Of a stretch of DNA of 64,000 nucleotides, positions 26,748 to 34,855 are shown piece after piece; position 1 is the stretch's first letter, and each line of letters starts with the position of its first letter. The DNA is from Gynuella sp050296195 (GTDB lineage Bacteria; Pseudomonadota; Gammaproteobacteria; Pseudomonadales; Natronospirillaceae), in assembly GCF_050296195.1 (NCBI RefSeq), contig NZ_JBNKRB010000034.1. The stretch is one strand, 5' to 3'. Made by a program: the position numbers and the translations under genes. The notes below the pieces were generated by a model that saw only the letters and a list, made by a program, of their open reading frames with translations, was not told the DNA's origin and did not search any database.

Positions 26748-27204
26748 ATCTTCTCTTTGTTATTGAACCGGCAATCTATGTAGCTGCTTTGAAGCGTATA
26801 AATTGTGCCCTGGGGCCGGGTTACTTTCTCCGATATCGTTTCTTAGGCTAAACCTTTCAGTTGTATCATCTGGTTCTGACAAGCTCCGGAATGTTTGTTT
26901 TGTGTACTACCACGAATTCCCCGGATTTTTTAGAGATTCCAACCTTTTATTGCGCAGCGTTTATTGCAGCCATATTGATTGCCTGTTGACCCAATCGCAT
27001 CTGCCAATGGGAAATAACCCAATATTCGCCACTGGCGAAACATTGAATATTGTAGGCCTCCGCCAAGTATCTGCCAAGCTCATCTAATTTTGTTACAAGT
27101 TCATTTTATTTATACCGTTATCTAAAGCGAGGAGTGGTTTATGGTTTTGCCGGATAAGGGCTAACTGGTTGTTTTTTATAAGCTTGATACCTTTATTTAT
27201 TTTG
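26748..27204. other. Upstream region of the ScfR-like regulator
   Basis: About 460 bases without a convincing gene; a 94-codon frame at 26803-27087 has no ribosome-binding site or recognisable composition. A nested inverted repeat lies at 27020-27052: outer arms CAATATTC and GAATATTG, and an inner perfect TCGCC-ACT-GGCGA (27026-27038). This may be an operator for the minus-strand regulator or a binding site for another factor. Confidence 0.35.
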
Positions 27205-27253
27205 TAGCGAAATTACATAAAAAACGAAAAAAAGCTATTAGCGAAATTTCGCT
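27205..27253. promoter_or_regulatory. Repeated operator-like motif upstream of aceA
   Basis: TAGCGAAATT occurs at 27205-27214 and again at 27239-27248, 34 bases apart (about three helical turns). The second copy is part of a perfect 14-bp palindrome AGCGAAATTTCGCT (27240-27253) that touches the -35 element. Binding by the divergent ScfR-like protein is the natural inference. Confidence 0.55.
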
Positions 27254-27281
27254 TGACATGAAGTTACGCAAAAAATACCTT
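27253..27281 (+). promoter_or_regulatory. aceA promoter (sigma-70 type)
   Basis: TTGACA at 27253-27258, a 17-base spacer and TACCTT at 27276-27281. Transcription would begin near 27288, about 57 bases before the aceA ATG. The -35 box overlaps the end of the palindrome. Confidence 0.65.
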
Positions 27282-27344
27282 GTGCTGACTGGAGCTGAAA
27301 GAGTTCCTGGTTAACTTAAGAATGCTTGGGAGCGAGAACTTGTT

Positions 27345-28628
27345 ATGAAAACAGCAGATCAGATCAGGCAAGACTGGGAAACAAACCCACGATGGAAAGG
27401 TATTACCCGAAACTACAGCGCTGAGCAGGTGGTTAACTTGCGCGGTAGTGTCCAGGTGGCGCATACACTGGCGGAGTTGGGAGCTAATAAATTATGGAAT
27501 TATGTCAATAACGAAGACTATGTGAATGCCTTGGGGGCATTGACCGGCAATCAGGCAATGCAGCAGGTTAGAGCGGGTCTTAAAGCTATATATTTGTCCG
27601 GTTGGCAGGTAGCGGCCGATGCAAATCTGGCGGGTCAGATGTATCCGGATCAGTCGCTCTACCCGGCCAACTCGGTTCCTATGGTAGTAAAGCGGATTAA
27701 TCAAACCCTGCAGAGAGCTGACCAAATTCACACGGCAGAGGGTGACGACAGTATCGATTGGTTCCAACCCATTGTTGCGGATGCAGAAGCAGGGTTTGGA
27801 GGTCCATTGAATGCGTTCGAGCTGATGAAGGCCATGATTGAGGCCGGTGCCGCGGGTGTGCATTTTGAAGATCAGCTGGCATCTGAGAAAAAGTGTGGCC
27901 ACCTGGGTGGTAAGGTGTTGATACCCACGAGTCATTTTCTACGAAATCTGACTTCGGCACGTTTGGCATCTGATGTGATGGATGTCCCGACAGTAGTGAT
28001 TGCCCGTACTGATGCTGAAGCGGCTACCTTGATTACCAGTGATGTCGATGAAGTGGACCGTCCGTTCATCACGGGTGAGAGAACGCCAGAAGGCTTCTTT
28101 TGTATCCGTAACGGCATCGATACTGCCATTGCCAGAGCGAAATCATATGCTCCTTATGCAGATTTGGTTTGGTGTGAAACCTCTACACCTGACTTGCAAC
28201 AGGCTAAAAAATTTGCCGAAAGTGTCAGAAAAGATTACCCGGATCAGTTACTGGCCTATAACTGTTCGCCTTCGTTTAACTGGAAAGCCAAGCTGGATGA
28301 CGACACTATTGCCAAGTTTCAGCGTGAGTTGGGGGCAATGGGATACAAGTTCCAGTTCATCACACTGGCAGGGTTTCACAGCCTGAATTATGGCATGTTT
28401 AATCTGGCGAAAGGCTACAAAGAGAGCGGTATGAGTGCTTATTCGAAGCTTCAGGAATCTGAGTTTGCGGCCGCAACAGATGGGTTTACTGCCACCAGGC
28501 ATCAGCGCGAAGTGGGTACGGGATACTTTGATGCTGTGAGCCAAGCTGTTTCGGGAGGAAAGAGTTCAACGACCGCTTTAACAGGTTCCACCGAGGAAGC
28601 ACAATTCAAGACCGCAGAACATGTTTGA
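27345..28628 (+). CDS. aceA: AceA, isocitrate lyase
   Basis: Splits isocitrate into glyoxylate and succinate, the entry to the glyoxylate shunt for growth on acetate or fatty acids. The 427 residues match the E. coli-type enzyme. The catalytic loop KKCGH has its Cys near residue 184, with ARTDAEAA and the NCSPSFNW motif downstream. A GGAGCGAG ribosome-binding site precedes the ATG. Malate synthase is not in this window. The divergent ScfR/RamB-like gene is the likely regulator. Confidence 0.97.
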   Translation: MKTADQIRQDWETNPRWKGITRNYSAEQVVNLRGSVQVAHTLAELGANKLWNYVNNEDYVNALGALTGNQAMQQVRAGLKAIYLSGWQVAADANLAGQMYPDQSLYPANSVPMVVKRINQTLQRADQIHTAEGDDSIDWFQPIVADAEAGFGGPLNAFELMKAMIEAGAAGVHFEDQLASEKKCGHLGGKVLIPTSHFLRNLTSARLASDVMDVPTVVIARTDAEAATLITSDVDEVDRPFITGERTPEGFFCIRNGIDTAIARAKSYAPYADLVWCETSTPDLQQAKKFAESVRKDYPDQLLAYNCSPSFNWKAKLDDDTIAKFQRELGAMGYKFQFITLAGFHSLNYGMFNLAKGYKESGMSAYSKLQESEFAAATDGFTATRHQREVGTGYFDAVSQAVSGGKSSTTALTGSTEEAQFKTAEHV

Positions 28629-28646
28629 TAGATGATTTGGTTGGAC

Positions 28647-28678
28647 GCATTCAACCCAGCTTGCGCCGGGTTGAATGC
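28647..28678 (+). terminator. Stem-loop after aceA
   Basis: A perfect 11-bp stem GCATTCAACCC / GGGTTGAATGC with a 10-base loop, 18 bases after the aceA stop. No T-run follows, so it may be a 3'-end stabiliser rather than a true intrinsic terminator. Confidence 0.5.
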
Positions 28679-28805
28679 AGTGAGACTCGCCAGCGGAAGA
28701 TCTGCAGGTATTTGGTCAGCAACCCTCTTCAACCATGCTCTCGACAAACTTGTCGATGATTTTTGTCTTTCATGTTTCTGCAGTAAAAACAAACCACTTA
28801 TCTAA

Positions 28806-28931
28806 GGAACCTCTGAAAAATGGCCTATTTTCGTGCAGGACGCTGTCAGCCCCAGTCTCACATCCTCATTTACACTCGTAAATTGCGGTGTTGCCAGTGG
28901 TGCTTCCTCACCTGCATTTTTCAGAAGTCCC
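28806..28931. mobile_element. IS5-like miniature inverted-repeat element (126 bp)
   Basis: Terminal repeats GGAACCTCTGAAAAATG (28806-28822) and the inverse of GGGACTTCTGAAAAATG (28915-28931) match at 15 of 17 positions. The element is flanked on both sides by CTAA (28802-28805 and 28932-28935), which fits the YTAR target duplication of IS5-family elements. The interior is too short to code for a transposase, so this would be moved in trans. Confidence 0.7.
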
Positions 28932-29145
28932 CTAACTTTTTTTGAGCGATGAATATCAATAATTCATGCTGTACCAATGCAGTGTTATGTGACTGCGTGA
29001 GAGAGCATTCGATTTGGCTTTGTTAGCTGATTTTGGCTGACAATACTCGTTCTCTCTGTGTGATATTAATTCATTGGTACGAGTTGATACTTATTCATTG
29101 TATTCCACGCCGGAAACAGATGGTTAGGCCGCTGTGGGCGTCGCA

Positions 29146-29262
29146 TTACAGTTGGAACAAGTAATAAATTCCTGCTACCAACGGAATCTCACTGATCAAG
29201 AAAATCAGAAGCAGTAATGGCGCCATTTTTTCCAGTGAATGATCATGCACTTCAGTAGACAT
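29146..29262 (-). CDS. 38-residue single-span membrane protein
   Basis: A small gene on the minus strand: the ATG at 29262 is preceded by AAAGGAGCATCGCA, a near-ideal ribosome-binding site. The product starts MSTEVHDHSLEK, followed by a hydrophobic segment MAPLLLLIFLISEIPLVAG and the end IYYLFQL. It resembles small accessory subunits of membrane complexes in size and layout, but I recognise no family. An FNR/Anr-like sequence lies about 75 bases upstream. Function unknown. Confidence 0.6.
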   Translation of the reverse strand: MSTEVHDHSLEKMAPLLLLIFLISEIPLVAGIYYLFQL

Positions 29263-29336
29263 TGCGATGCTCCTTTAATTTCAAAATTAGAGTTATCTAA
29301 TGCATGAAATCTTGGCGTAACTGAGCAATTCGGGTG

Positions 29337-29350
29337 ATGATTTATGTCAA
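29337..29350 (-). promoter_or_regulatory. FNR/Anr-like site upstream of the 38-residue gene
   Basis: On the minus strand TTGACATAAATCAT matches the FNR/Anr half-sites TTGAT-N4-ATCAA at 8 of 10 positions. Its centre lies about 80 bases before the small-gene ATG, near a possible -10 (TAGATA) at a spacing suitable for class I activation. TTGACA alone could equally be a -35 box. Confidence 0.35.
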
Positions 29351-29510
29351 CTTTAGCTGTAGATAATATACCTAGACTTTAGTCGATATCCCTTTGATTC
29401 CAGTCCTCTAGCGGTTAAGGGGAGCCAGGACAAACATTTCGTAACAGGCAAAGTTAAAAGGCCTGGTCTATGGTTTTGTTGTGGGATCGCATCTTAGAGG
29501 GGATGATGAT

Positions 29511-29765
29511 ATGTACAGACTGATGGTGTGTTTTTTTGCCATATATCAATTTACCCGTATCCGCTGTCATGGTGACGGGTTGACAGAAGAGCAGCGGGAA
29601 AGAAAGCAAGTATTGTTGAAGCAGAAAATCGAGATTCTTAAAACTTTGTGGATTATTACCGGCTTGTTTATGCTGCTCAATCCTCTGCCGGCTATTATGA
29701 TTACAACGTTGTTGTTTATGACCTTTTTGTCTTTTTCACTATTGGATGAAACATCTGATCAGTAG
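29511..29765 (+). CDS. Small membrane protein, unknown function
   Basis: An 84-residue protein from the ATG at 29511 with GAGGGG upstream; an earlier start at 29481 would add ten residues that lack a membrane pattern. It has a short basic/Cys segment (FTRIRCHGDG), a charged helix EEQRERKQVLLKQK, and two closely spaced hydrophobic stretches (about residues 45-75, rich in Leu, Ile, Met and Phe). No family is recognised. The next gene (Lon-N) begins 115 bases later on the same strand. Confidence 0.6.
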   Translation: MYRLMVCFFAIYQFTRIRCHGDGLTEEQRERKQVLLKQKIEILKTLWIITGLFMLLNPLPAIMITTLLFMTFLSFSLLDETSDQ

Positions 29766-29880
29766 CTGGGGGCTGTAAGGAGTCGTTGCAGATAACACGG
29801 CTCAGTCAATTTCCGGATTTGATGAACGGTTACGGAATTGAGACACTCACTTTTTTGGTCGCAGTGATCCACGATCCATT

Positions 29881-30498
29881 ATGTCGAAGCAGAATATTCC
29901 ATTATTTCCATTGCACACCCCTTTGCTGCCAGGCTGTGTATTGCCTCTGCAGATATTTGAGCCCCGGTACCTCGATATGGTTTCCCAGTGTATGCGCACA
30001 GGCAGCGGTTTTGTTGTGGTATTGTTGAATGAAGGTCAGGAAGTACAGGAGCCATCCGGTCAGAGCAAGGTTGGTGGGGTGCCGTTTTTTGGTACCGGAA
30101 CTCTGGCCACGATCAGTGATTTCGGACAAATGAAAAACGGATTGCTGGCCATTACCGCTTTGGGACAGGAGCGGGTGGAAATCAGCCATGCTGAACAACT
30201 TAAAAGTGGTTTGTGGTGTGGCGACATTACGGTTCTCGAGCAGCGTGGAGCACCATCAGATGAGGATTTTGATGCCTTGTGCGATTTGCTTGGTAAGCTG
30301 CTTGCCCATGAGTTGATGGCCAATATAAGAGACATGGTGGAACTCAGTTCAGCGGAGCTGGTGATGAACTATTTGATCATGTTAATGCCCATGCCCAAGC
30401 AGCAAAAACAGGCTCTACTGGAAACCGATCACCTGGGGTTGCGCTGGGATGGTTTGCGTGAGTGTATCTCTCTGCTGGAGCAAAAAGTAAATGGTTAA
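29881..30498 (+). CDS. Lon N-terminal (LON-substrate-binding) domain protein
   Basis: A stand-alone LON domain (PUA-like fold) of 205 residues, with IPLFPLHTPLLPGCVLPLQIFEPRY at the N-terminus split as in the family and the later helical part ending in LIMLMPMPKQQKQALLE. It has no AAA ATPase or protease domain, so it is not Lon itself. Such proteins are widespread in gammaproteobacteria without a firm role. It converges with the DedA-PAP2 gene with six bases between stops. Confidence 0.85.
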   Translation: MSKQNIPLFPLHTPLLPGCVLPLQIFEPRYLDMVSQCMRTGSGFVVVLLNEGQEVQEPSGQSKVGGVPFFGTGTLATISDFGQMKNGLLAITALGQERVEISHAEQLKSGLWCGDITVLEQRGAPSDEDFDALCDLLGKLLAHELMANIRDMVELSSAELVMNYLIMLMPMPKQQKQALLETDHLGLRWDGLRECISLLEQKVNG

Positions 30499-30504
30499 TC
30501 GCCA

Positions 30505-31854
30505 TTAGGTCTGGCTGTAGGCATAACAGGTTAGGGTGATTAACTGCCAGTATAAAAACAGCTGCATAAAGCGGTTGATGCGCAATGGTGTCAGGCGAAA
30601 AAAAGCGTAAGCTACTCTCACCAGTGTGACAACCATGCTACCTAATAAAACCCCTGCTATCACATCACTGACCCAATGTACACGTAACCATAAACGTGAG
30701 TAGGCGATCAGGAATATCATGGCGATTGAGGCTGCATAAATAATCCAGCGGCGTTGGAATCTGATGTTCTCATTCAGGAATGCCGCCGTCAGGCCCCAAT
30801 AGATAGTCGCAGCAGTCGCATGACCAGAAGGAAATGCAAAATCACTCATATGCACCAGGGCTGTCACCGGGCGGGCAACGTGAAATAATTCCTTCAGAAA
30901 GAATACGGTTATGGGCGCAATAATCAGAGCCAGTAATATGATAATACCTGCTCGACGACTGTGATGTATGGCCAGACCGCCGGTCCACATGACACCCAGA
31001 ATAAAGACTATAAAGAAGTCTCCCATGTGAGTAATGAATAATGTCGGGGGCAATGTCCAGGCAGCATACATTTGTTTCAATCCCGACATAAACGGAAGAT
31101 CCAGTTTTAATGGGATGTTCAGGCACAGCCACATCAGGCCCGCGCTGCTGAGTATTAACAAGAGTAATGACGCAAACGGTAACTCGTCCACACCCAGTTT
31201 ATGGCGCCAGTGATTTACTTTCTGTTGGTGATGCTGGATCCAGTAATTCCCTAAACTAAACAGTGCGATAGATGTTGCCGCAATAAAAGACAAGATTACT
31301 GCCGGAGGCCACTGGTGCCAGTCCGACATAAGGTAATCTGCGGTCAGTCCGGCCATGTAACCGGGAACAATATAAATAGGAGCCCATGCGAGCACAGTAA
31401 TCAGGTCCAGAGTAACAAATCTGCGTGGTGGCATCGAAAGCGTGCCTGCAATGAAGGCCACAAACGGACGGATCGGACCGATGAAACGTCCTGCGATGAC
31501 ACTATAAGTTCCCCACTTGTCGATAAAACGTTCGGCCAATGACAGAACGCCGTTATATCTTCGGACAATTGGCCAATGATGTAGCCGGTTGCGCAGTAGG
31601 TATCCAAGATAGAAACTTAAAATATTCGCCAAGCTGGACGCTGCCCCGGCAACCAGGACTAATGGCAGCAGCCCGGAAATTCCCATGCTGGCAATCAGTG
31701 CGGAGGCGGCGAACAAGACCACGACACCTGGCACCAGAGCACCGATGAATGCGAAAGACTCGATAAAGGTAATGGTGAAAATCGCGTAGAGAGCAAATTC
31801 GGGATTGGTGCGTATCCAAGCTGTTACAAAATCCATACTTGACCTGAAACTCAT
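30505..31854 (-). CDS. DedA-PAP2 fusion membrane protein
   Basis: A 449-residue two-domain inner-membrane protein. The N-terminal half is DedA/SNARE-associated (FIGALVPGVVVLFAAS, GRFIGPIRPFVAFIAG). The C-terminal half is PAP2 phosphatase with its three motifs: KELFHVARP, PSGHA and SRLWLRVHWVSDVIAG. DedA proteins are now linked to lipid-carrier (undecaprenyl-phosphate) flipping, and PAP2 enzymes dephosphorylate polyprenyl-PP or phosphatidate, so the fusion fits carrier recycling. The substrate is not shown by the sequence. The start is the ATG at 31854 minus. Confidence 0.88.
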   Translation of the reverse strand: MSFRSSMDFVTAWIRTNPEFALYAIFTITFIESFAFIGALVPGVVVLFAASALIASMGISGLLPLVLVAGAASSLANILSFYLGYLLRNRLHHWPIVRRYNGVLSLAERFIDKWGTYSVIAGRFIGPIRPFVAFIAGTLSMPPRRFVTLDLITVLAWAPIYIVPGYMAGLTADYLMSDWHQWPPAVILSFIAATSIALFSLGNYWIQHHQQKVNHWRHKLGVDELPFASLLLLILSSAGLMWLCLNIPLKLDLPFMSGLKQMYAAWTLPPTLFITHMGDFFIVFILGVMWTGGLAIHHSRRAGIIILLALIIAPITVFFLKELFHVARPVTALVHMSDFAFPSGHATAATIYWGLTAAFLNENIRFQRRWIIYAASIAMIFLIAYSRLWLRVHWVSDVIAGVLLGSMVVTLVRVAYAFFRLTPLRINRFMQLFLYWQLITLTCYAYSQT

Positions 31855-32091
31855 AAAGTAAGCTTTGGCATTTTACTGGAGTGTCAAGATGGATACGAGT
31901 GGGTATAATCACGGGTCATATGACATTTGATTGTCGTTGGTTTGGTCCGGCCTGAAAAATAGCCGAGTTAAGTGAGGTGCAGAGGCCCATTGTTTAAAGC
32001 CCGGTTGCTTTAGCTAAAGTGGGATAGCGCGAAGTTTTATGACTAAATCAAATCTCTCAGACAACTGACGGTTTACCAAAGAGCTGAACTC

Positions 32092-33345
32092 ATGAGTATC
32101 GCCGAATACATGAAAAACGTCGGGCAGCAGGCCCGGATTGCCTCGGCTGTAGTGGCCCGTGCAACAACGCTGAAAAAAAATAATGCCCTTCTGTATACCG
32201 CAGAATTACTGGACCAGAATCGCATTTCACTGACCCGTGAAAACAGTCGGGATCTGGAGCGAGGTCAGGCCAATGGGTTAACAGATGCCATGTTGGATCG
32301 ATTGACTCTGACCCCCAAACGTATTGATAGCATGATTGAAGGGCTGCATCAGGTAGCCGCTCTAGCTGATCCGATTGGCACCATTTCCGGTATGAGTTAT
32401 CGGCCTTCAGGTATTCAGGTGGGTAAAATGACCGTTCCGCTTGGAGTTATCGGCATTATTTATGAATCCCGTCCTAATGTAACTATTGAGGCGGCCAGTC
32501 TGTGTCTGAAATCCGGGAATGCCACTATTTTACGTGGAGGCAGCGAAGCAATTCATTCTAATCAGGCATTGGCATCTTATATTCGCCAGGGGCTGATAAA
32601 AGCGGAATTGTCTGAGCATGTTGTCCAGGTGGTTGAAACGACAGACCGGGAAGCCGTCGGGCATCTTATTACTATGCCAGAATATGTGGATGTCATTGTG
32701 CCTCGGGGTGGTAAAGGTCTGATTGAGCGCATCAGCCGTGACGCACGGGTACCGGTCATCAAACACCTGGATGGTATTTGTCATACTTATATCGATGCAG
32801 CCGCAGACATGGATAAGGCCATCCGAATTGCCATCAATGCCAAGACCCAGCGCTATGGTGTTTGTAACACCATGGAAACATTATTAGTTCACCAGGCGGT
32901 TGCTCAGACGATGTTACCGGAGCTGGCCGATAAATACGCACAATTTAACGTTGAACTGCGTGGTTGTGACACAGCTGTTGCAATGATTCAGTGTAAGGCC
33001 GCTGTGGAAGAGGACTGGTCAACCGAATATCTCGCACCTATTCTGTCTGTTCGGGTTGTCGAAGACATGGAACAAGCCATTGAGCATATTAACTATTATG
33101 GTTCGCACCATACTGATGTCATTGTGACTGAAAATTATACCCTGGCGCGAGAATTTCTGGCTGCAGTGGATTCATCGTCAGTCATGGTCAATGCATCAAG
33201 TCGCTTTGCAGATGGTTTTGAGTATGGGTTAGGCGCAGAGATCGGTATCTCCACAGATAAGATTCATGCACGGGGGCCGGTCGGGCTTGAGGGTTTGACT
33301 TCGCAGAAATTTATCGTTTTCGGTGATGGACATATACGTCAGTGA
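32092..33345 (+). CDS. proA: ProA, gamma-glutamyl phosphate reductase
   Basis: NADPH-dependent reduction of glutamyl-5-phosphate to the semialdehyde in proline synthesis. The 417 residues include GVIGIIYESRPNVTIEAASLCLKSGN split over the cofactor domain, the HLDGICHTYID segment and the catalytic Cys region RYGVCNTMET, with the C-terminal GPVGLEGLTSQK. It starts the proA-nadD-rsfS-rlmH-mrdA-rodA-mltB block. The stop overlaps the nadD GTG start by four bases. Confidence 0.97.
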   Translation: MSIAEYMKNVGQQARIASAVVARATTLKKNNALLYTAELLDQNRISLTRENSRDLERGQANGLTDAMLDRLTLTPKRIDSMIEGLHQVAALADPIGTISGMSYRPSGIQVGKMTVPLGVIGIIYESRPNVTIEAASLCLKSGNATILRGGSEAIHSNQALASYIRQGLIKAELSEHVVQVVETTDREAVGHLITMPEYVDVIVPRGGKGLIERISRDARVPVIKHLDGICHTYIDAAADMDKAIRIAINAKTQRYGVCNTMETLLVHQAVAQTMLPELADKYAQFNVELRGCDTAVAMIQCKAAVEEDWSTEYLAPILSVRVVEDMEQAIEHINYYGSHHTDVIVTENYTLAREFLAAVDSSSVMVNASSRFADGFEYGLGAEIGISTDKIHARGPVGLEGLTSQKFIVFGDGHIRQ

Positions 33346-33989
33346 TAGCAGTATTTGGTGGGACATTTGATCCTTTTCATTTTGGTCATTTAAAGCTTAT
33401 CCGGCATTGTATGAAATACCTGCAGCCGGATGAGTTACGTTTGTTACCCTGTTATCAGTCCGTGCATAAATCAGCGGCTCATGGCCCGGTGGAGCATCGC
33501 CTGGCAATTCTGCAACTGGCTATTTCTGAGTTGCCGGCACACTGGGCGCAAAAGTGTGTGATTGATGAGCGGGAAATCAAATCCAGTCAGCCTATTTATA
33601 CTTATGAGTCAATGCTGAGCATGCGTGCAGAAATCGGCGATGACAAAAGTCTGGTGTTTGTAATGGGCGCAGACTCATTGCAGGGCTTTCATAATTGGGG
33701 GAACTGGCGGGAAATTCTTGATCTCGTGCATCTGGCGGTCTTTGCCCGTCCCAGATATTCTCTTGAACAGCTGTCTCCATTTTTACAAAATCAATTGCTG
33801 CATCGGCAGACTTTTTCTGTGTCCGAGCTGAGTCAGAAACCGGCCGGGTCGATTTGGGTGGATGATACTTTGGCGGCGGATGTATCCAGCACAGAGCTTC
33901 GGACTCAAAGCGGGCCCAGAAAGGAATGGTTGTCGGATAAAATCAGGGCATACATTGATGCCCATCACCTCTATAATGATTCAAAGTAA
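33342..33989 (+). CDS. nadD: NadD, nicotinate-mononucleotide adenylyltransferase
   Basis: Makes deamido-NAD from NaMN and ATP. Starts at GTG 33342 inside the proA stop (GTGA), giving MIAVFGGTFDPFHFGH with the nucleotidyltransferase motif at residues 6-16. The C-terminal motif VSSTELR is present. The length is 215. Translational coupling to proA is likely. Confidence 0.95.
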   Translation: MIAVFGGTFDPFHFGHLKLIRHCMKYLQPDELRLLPCYQSVHKSAAHGPVEHRLAILQLAISELPAHWAQKCVIDEREIKSSQPIYTYESMLSMRAEIGDDKSLVFVMGADSLQGFHNWGNWREILDLVHLAVFARPRYSLEQLSPFLQNQLLHRQTFSVSELSQKPAGSIWVDDTLAADVSSTELRTQSGPRKEWLSDKIRAYIDAHHLYNDSK

Positions 33990-34021
33990 GTTAGCGAATC
34001 AATCCTGAATAAAGGTAATGA

Positions 34022-34378
34022 ATGTCTTCTCAAAAAGCTCTTAAAGAAGTGGTGCTTGAAGCACTGGATGATATCAAGGCGCAGGATGTTGTTGCCCTGG
34101 ATGTTGCGGATAAAACCAGTATCACTGACCTGATGGTTATTGCTTCAGGGACTTCCAGTCGTCATTTGCAGGCGATTGTCGATAATGTCTCCGAAGACGC
34201 CAAGGCCCACGGTTATATGACCATTGGGCGTGAGGGCGATCCTGGTTCTGAGTGGGTGCTCATCGATTTTGGTGATCTGGTTCTGCACGTTATGTTACCG
34301 GCGACCCGGGCATATTATGATCTCGAACGTTTGTGGGAAGGACCGGCGGCAGTCAATCGTAATTCTTCACCCGAATGA
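34022..34378 (+). CDS. rsfS: RsfS, ribosomal silencing factor
   Basis: Binds uL14 on the large subunit and blocks subunit joining under starvation. The 118 residues match the RsfS/Iojap family: a small alpha/beta domain with the DVVALDV and SDLMVI-like segment (ITDLMVIASGTSSRH) and the conserved SEWVLIDFGDLVLHVM. The stop overlaps the rlmH ATG by four bases. Confidence 0.95.
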   Translation: MSSQKALKEVVLEALDDIKAQDVVALDVADKTSITDLMVIASGTSSRHLQAIVDNVSEDAKAHGYMTIGREGDPGSEWVLIDFGDLVLHVMLPATRAYYDLERLWEGPAAVNRNSSPE

Positions 34379-34842
34379 AGATTCGTTGCCTGGCGATAGG
34401 CACCCGGATGCCTGCTTGGGTTTATCAGGGAGTGGAAGAATACACCAAGCGGTTACCCAGAGATTTTTCACTGGAATTCGTTGAGTTGCCTCTGGGTTAT
34501 CGTGGTAAAAATACTGATAAAAAAACAGCGATGGCGGCTGAGGCGAAGTCCATCAGGGATGCATTGCAAACGTCAGATAAAATTATTGCTCTGGATGTAA
34601 AAGGTCGTTCCTGGTCGACAGAAAAACTTGCCCAGCAGGCTGAACAATGGCGTCAGGATGGGCACAATCTGGCTATTTTGGTTGGCGGGCCCGACGGACT
34701 CGACTCGGAACTTTTACAACAAGCTCAATTGCGTTGGTCGTTGTCAGAGCTTACCCTCCCACATCCGATGGTGCGATTAATTCTTGCTGAGCAGTTGTAC
34801 CGTGCCTGGACTATTTTAATGAACCATCCTTACCATAAATGA
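34375..34842 (+). CDS. rlmH: RlmH, 23S rRNA pseudouridine-1915 N3-methyltransferase
   Basis: SPOUT methyltransferase acting on the assembled 70S ribosome. The 155 residues have LVGGPDGLD and the C-terminal knot LSELTLPHPMVRLILAEQLYR. It overlaps rsfS by four bases and lies 13 bases before mrdA, in the conserved order. Confidence 0.97.
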   Translation: MKIRCLAIGTRMPAWVYQGVEEYTKRLPRDFSLEFVELPLGYRGKNTDKKTAMAAEAKSIRDALQTSDKIIALDVKGRSWSTEKLAQQAEQWRQDGHNLAILVGGPDGLDSELLQQAQLRWSLSELTLPHPMVRLILAEQLYRAWTILMNHPYHK

Positions 34843-34855
34843 GCCGTTGTAGCCC

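Noticed and set aside
26803..27087. 94-codon frame between the ScfR-like gene and aceA
   Set aside because: No ribosome-binding site, irregular composition, and it covers the inverted repeat that looks regulatory.
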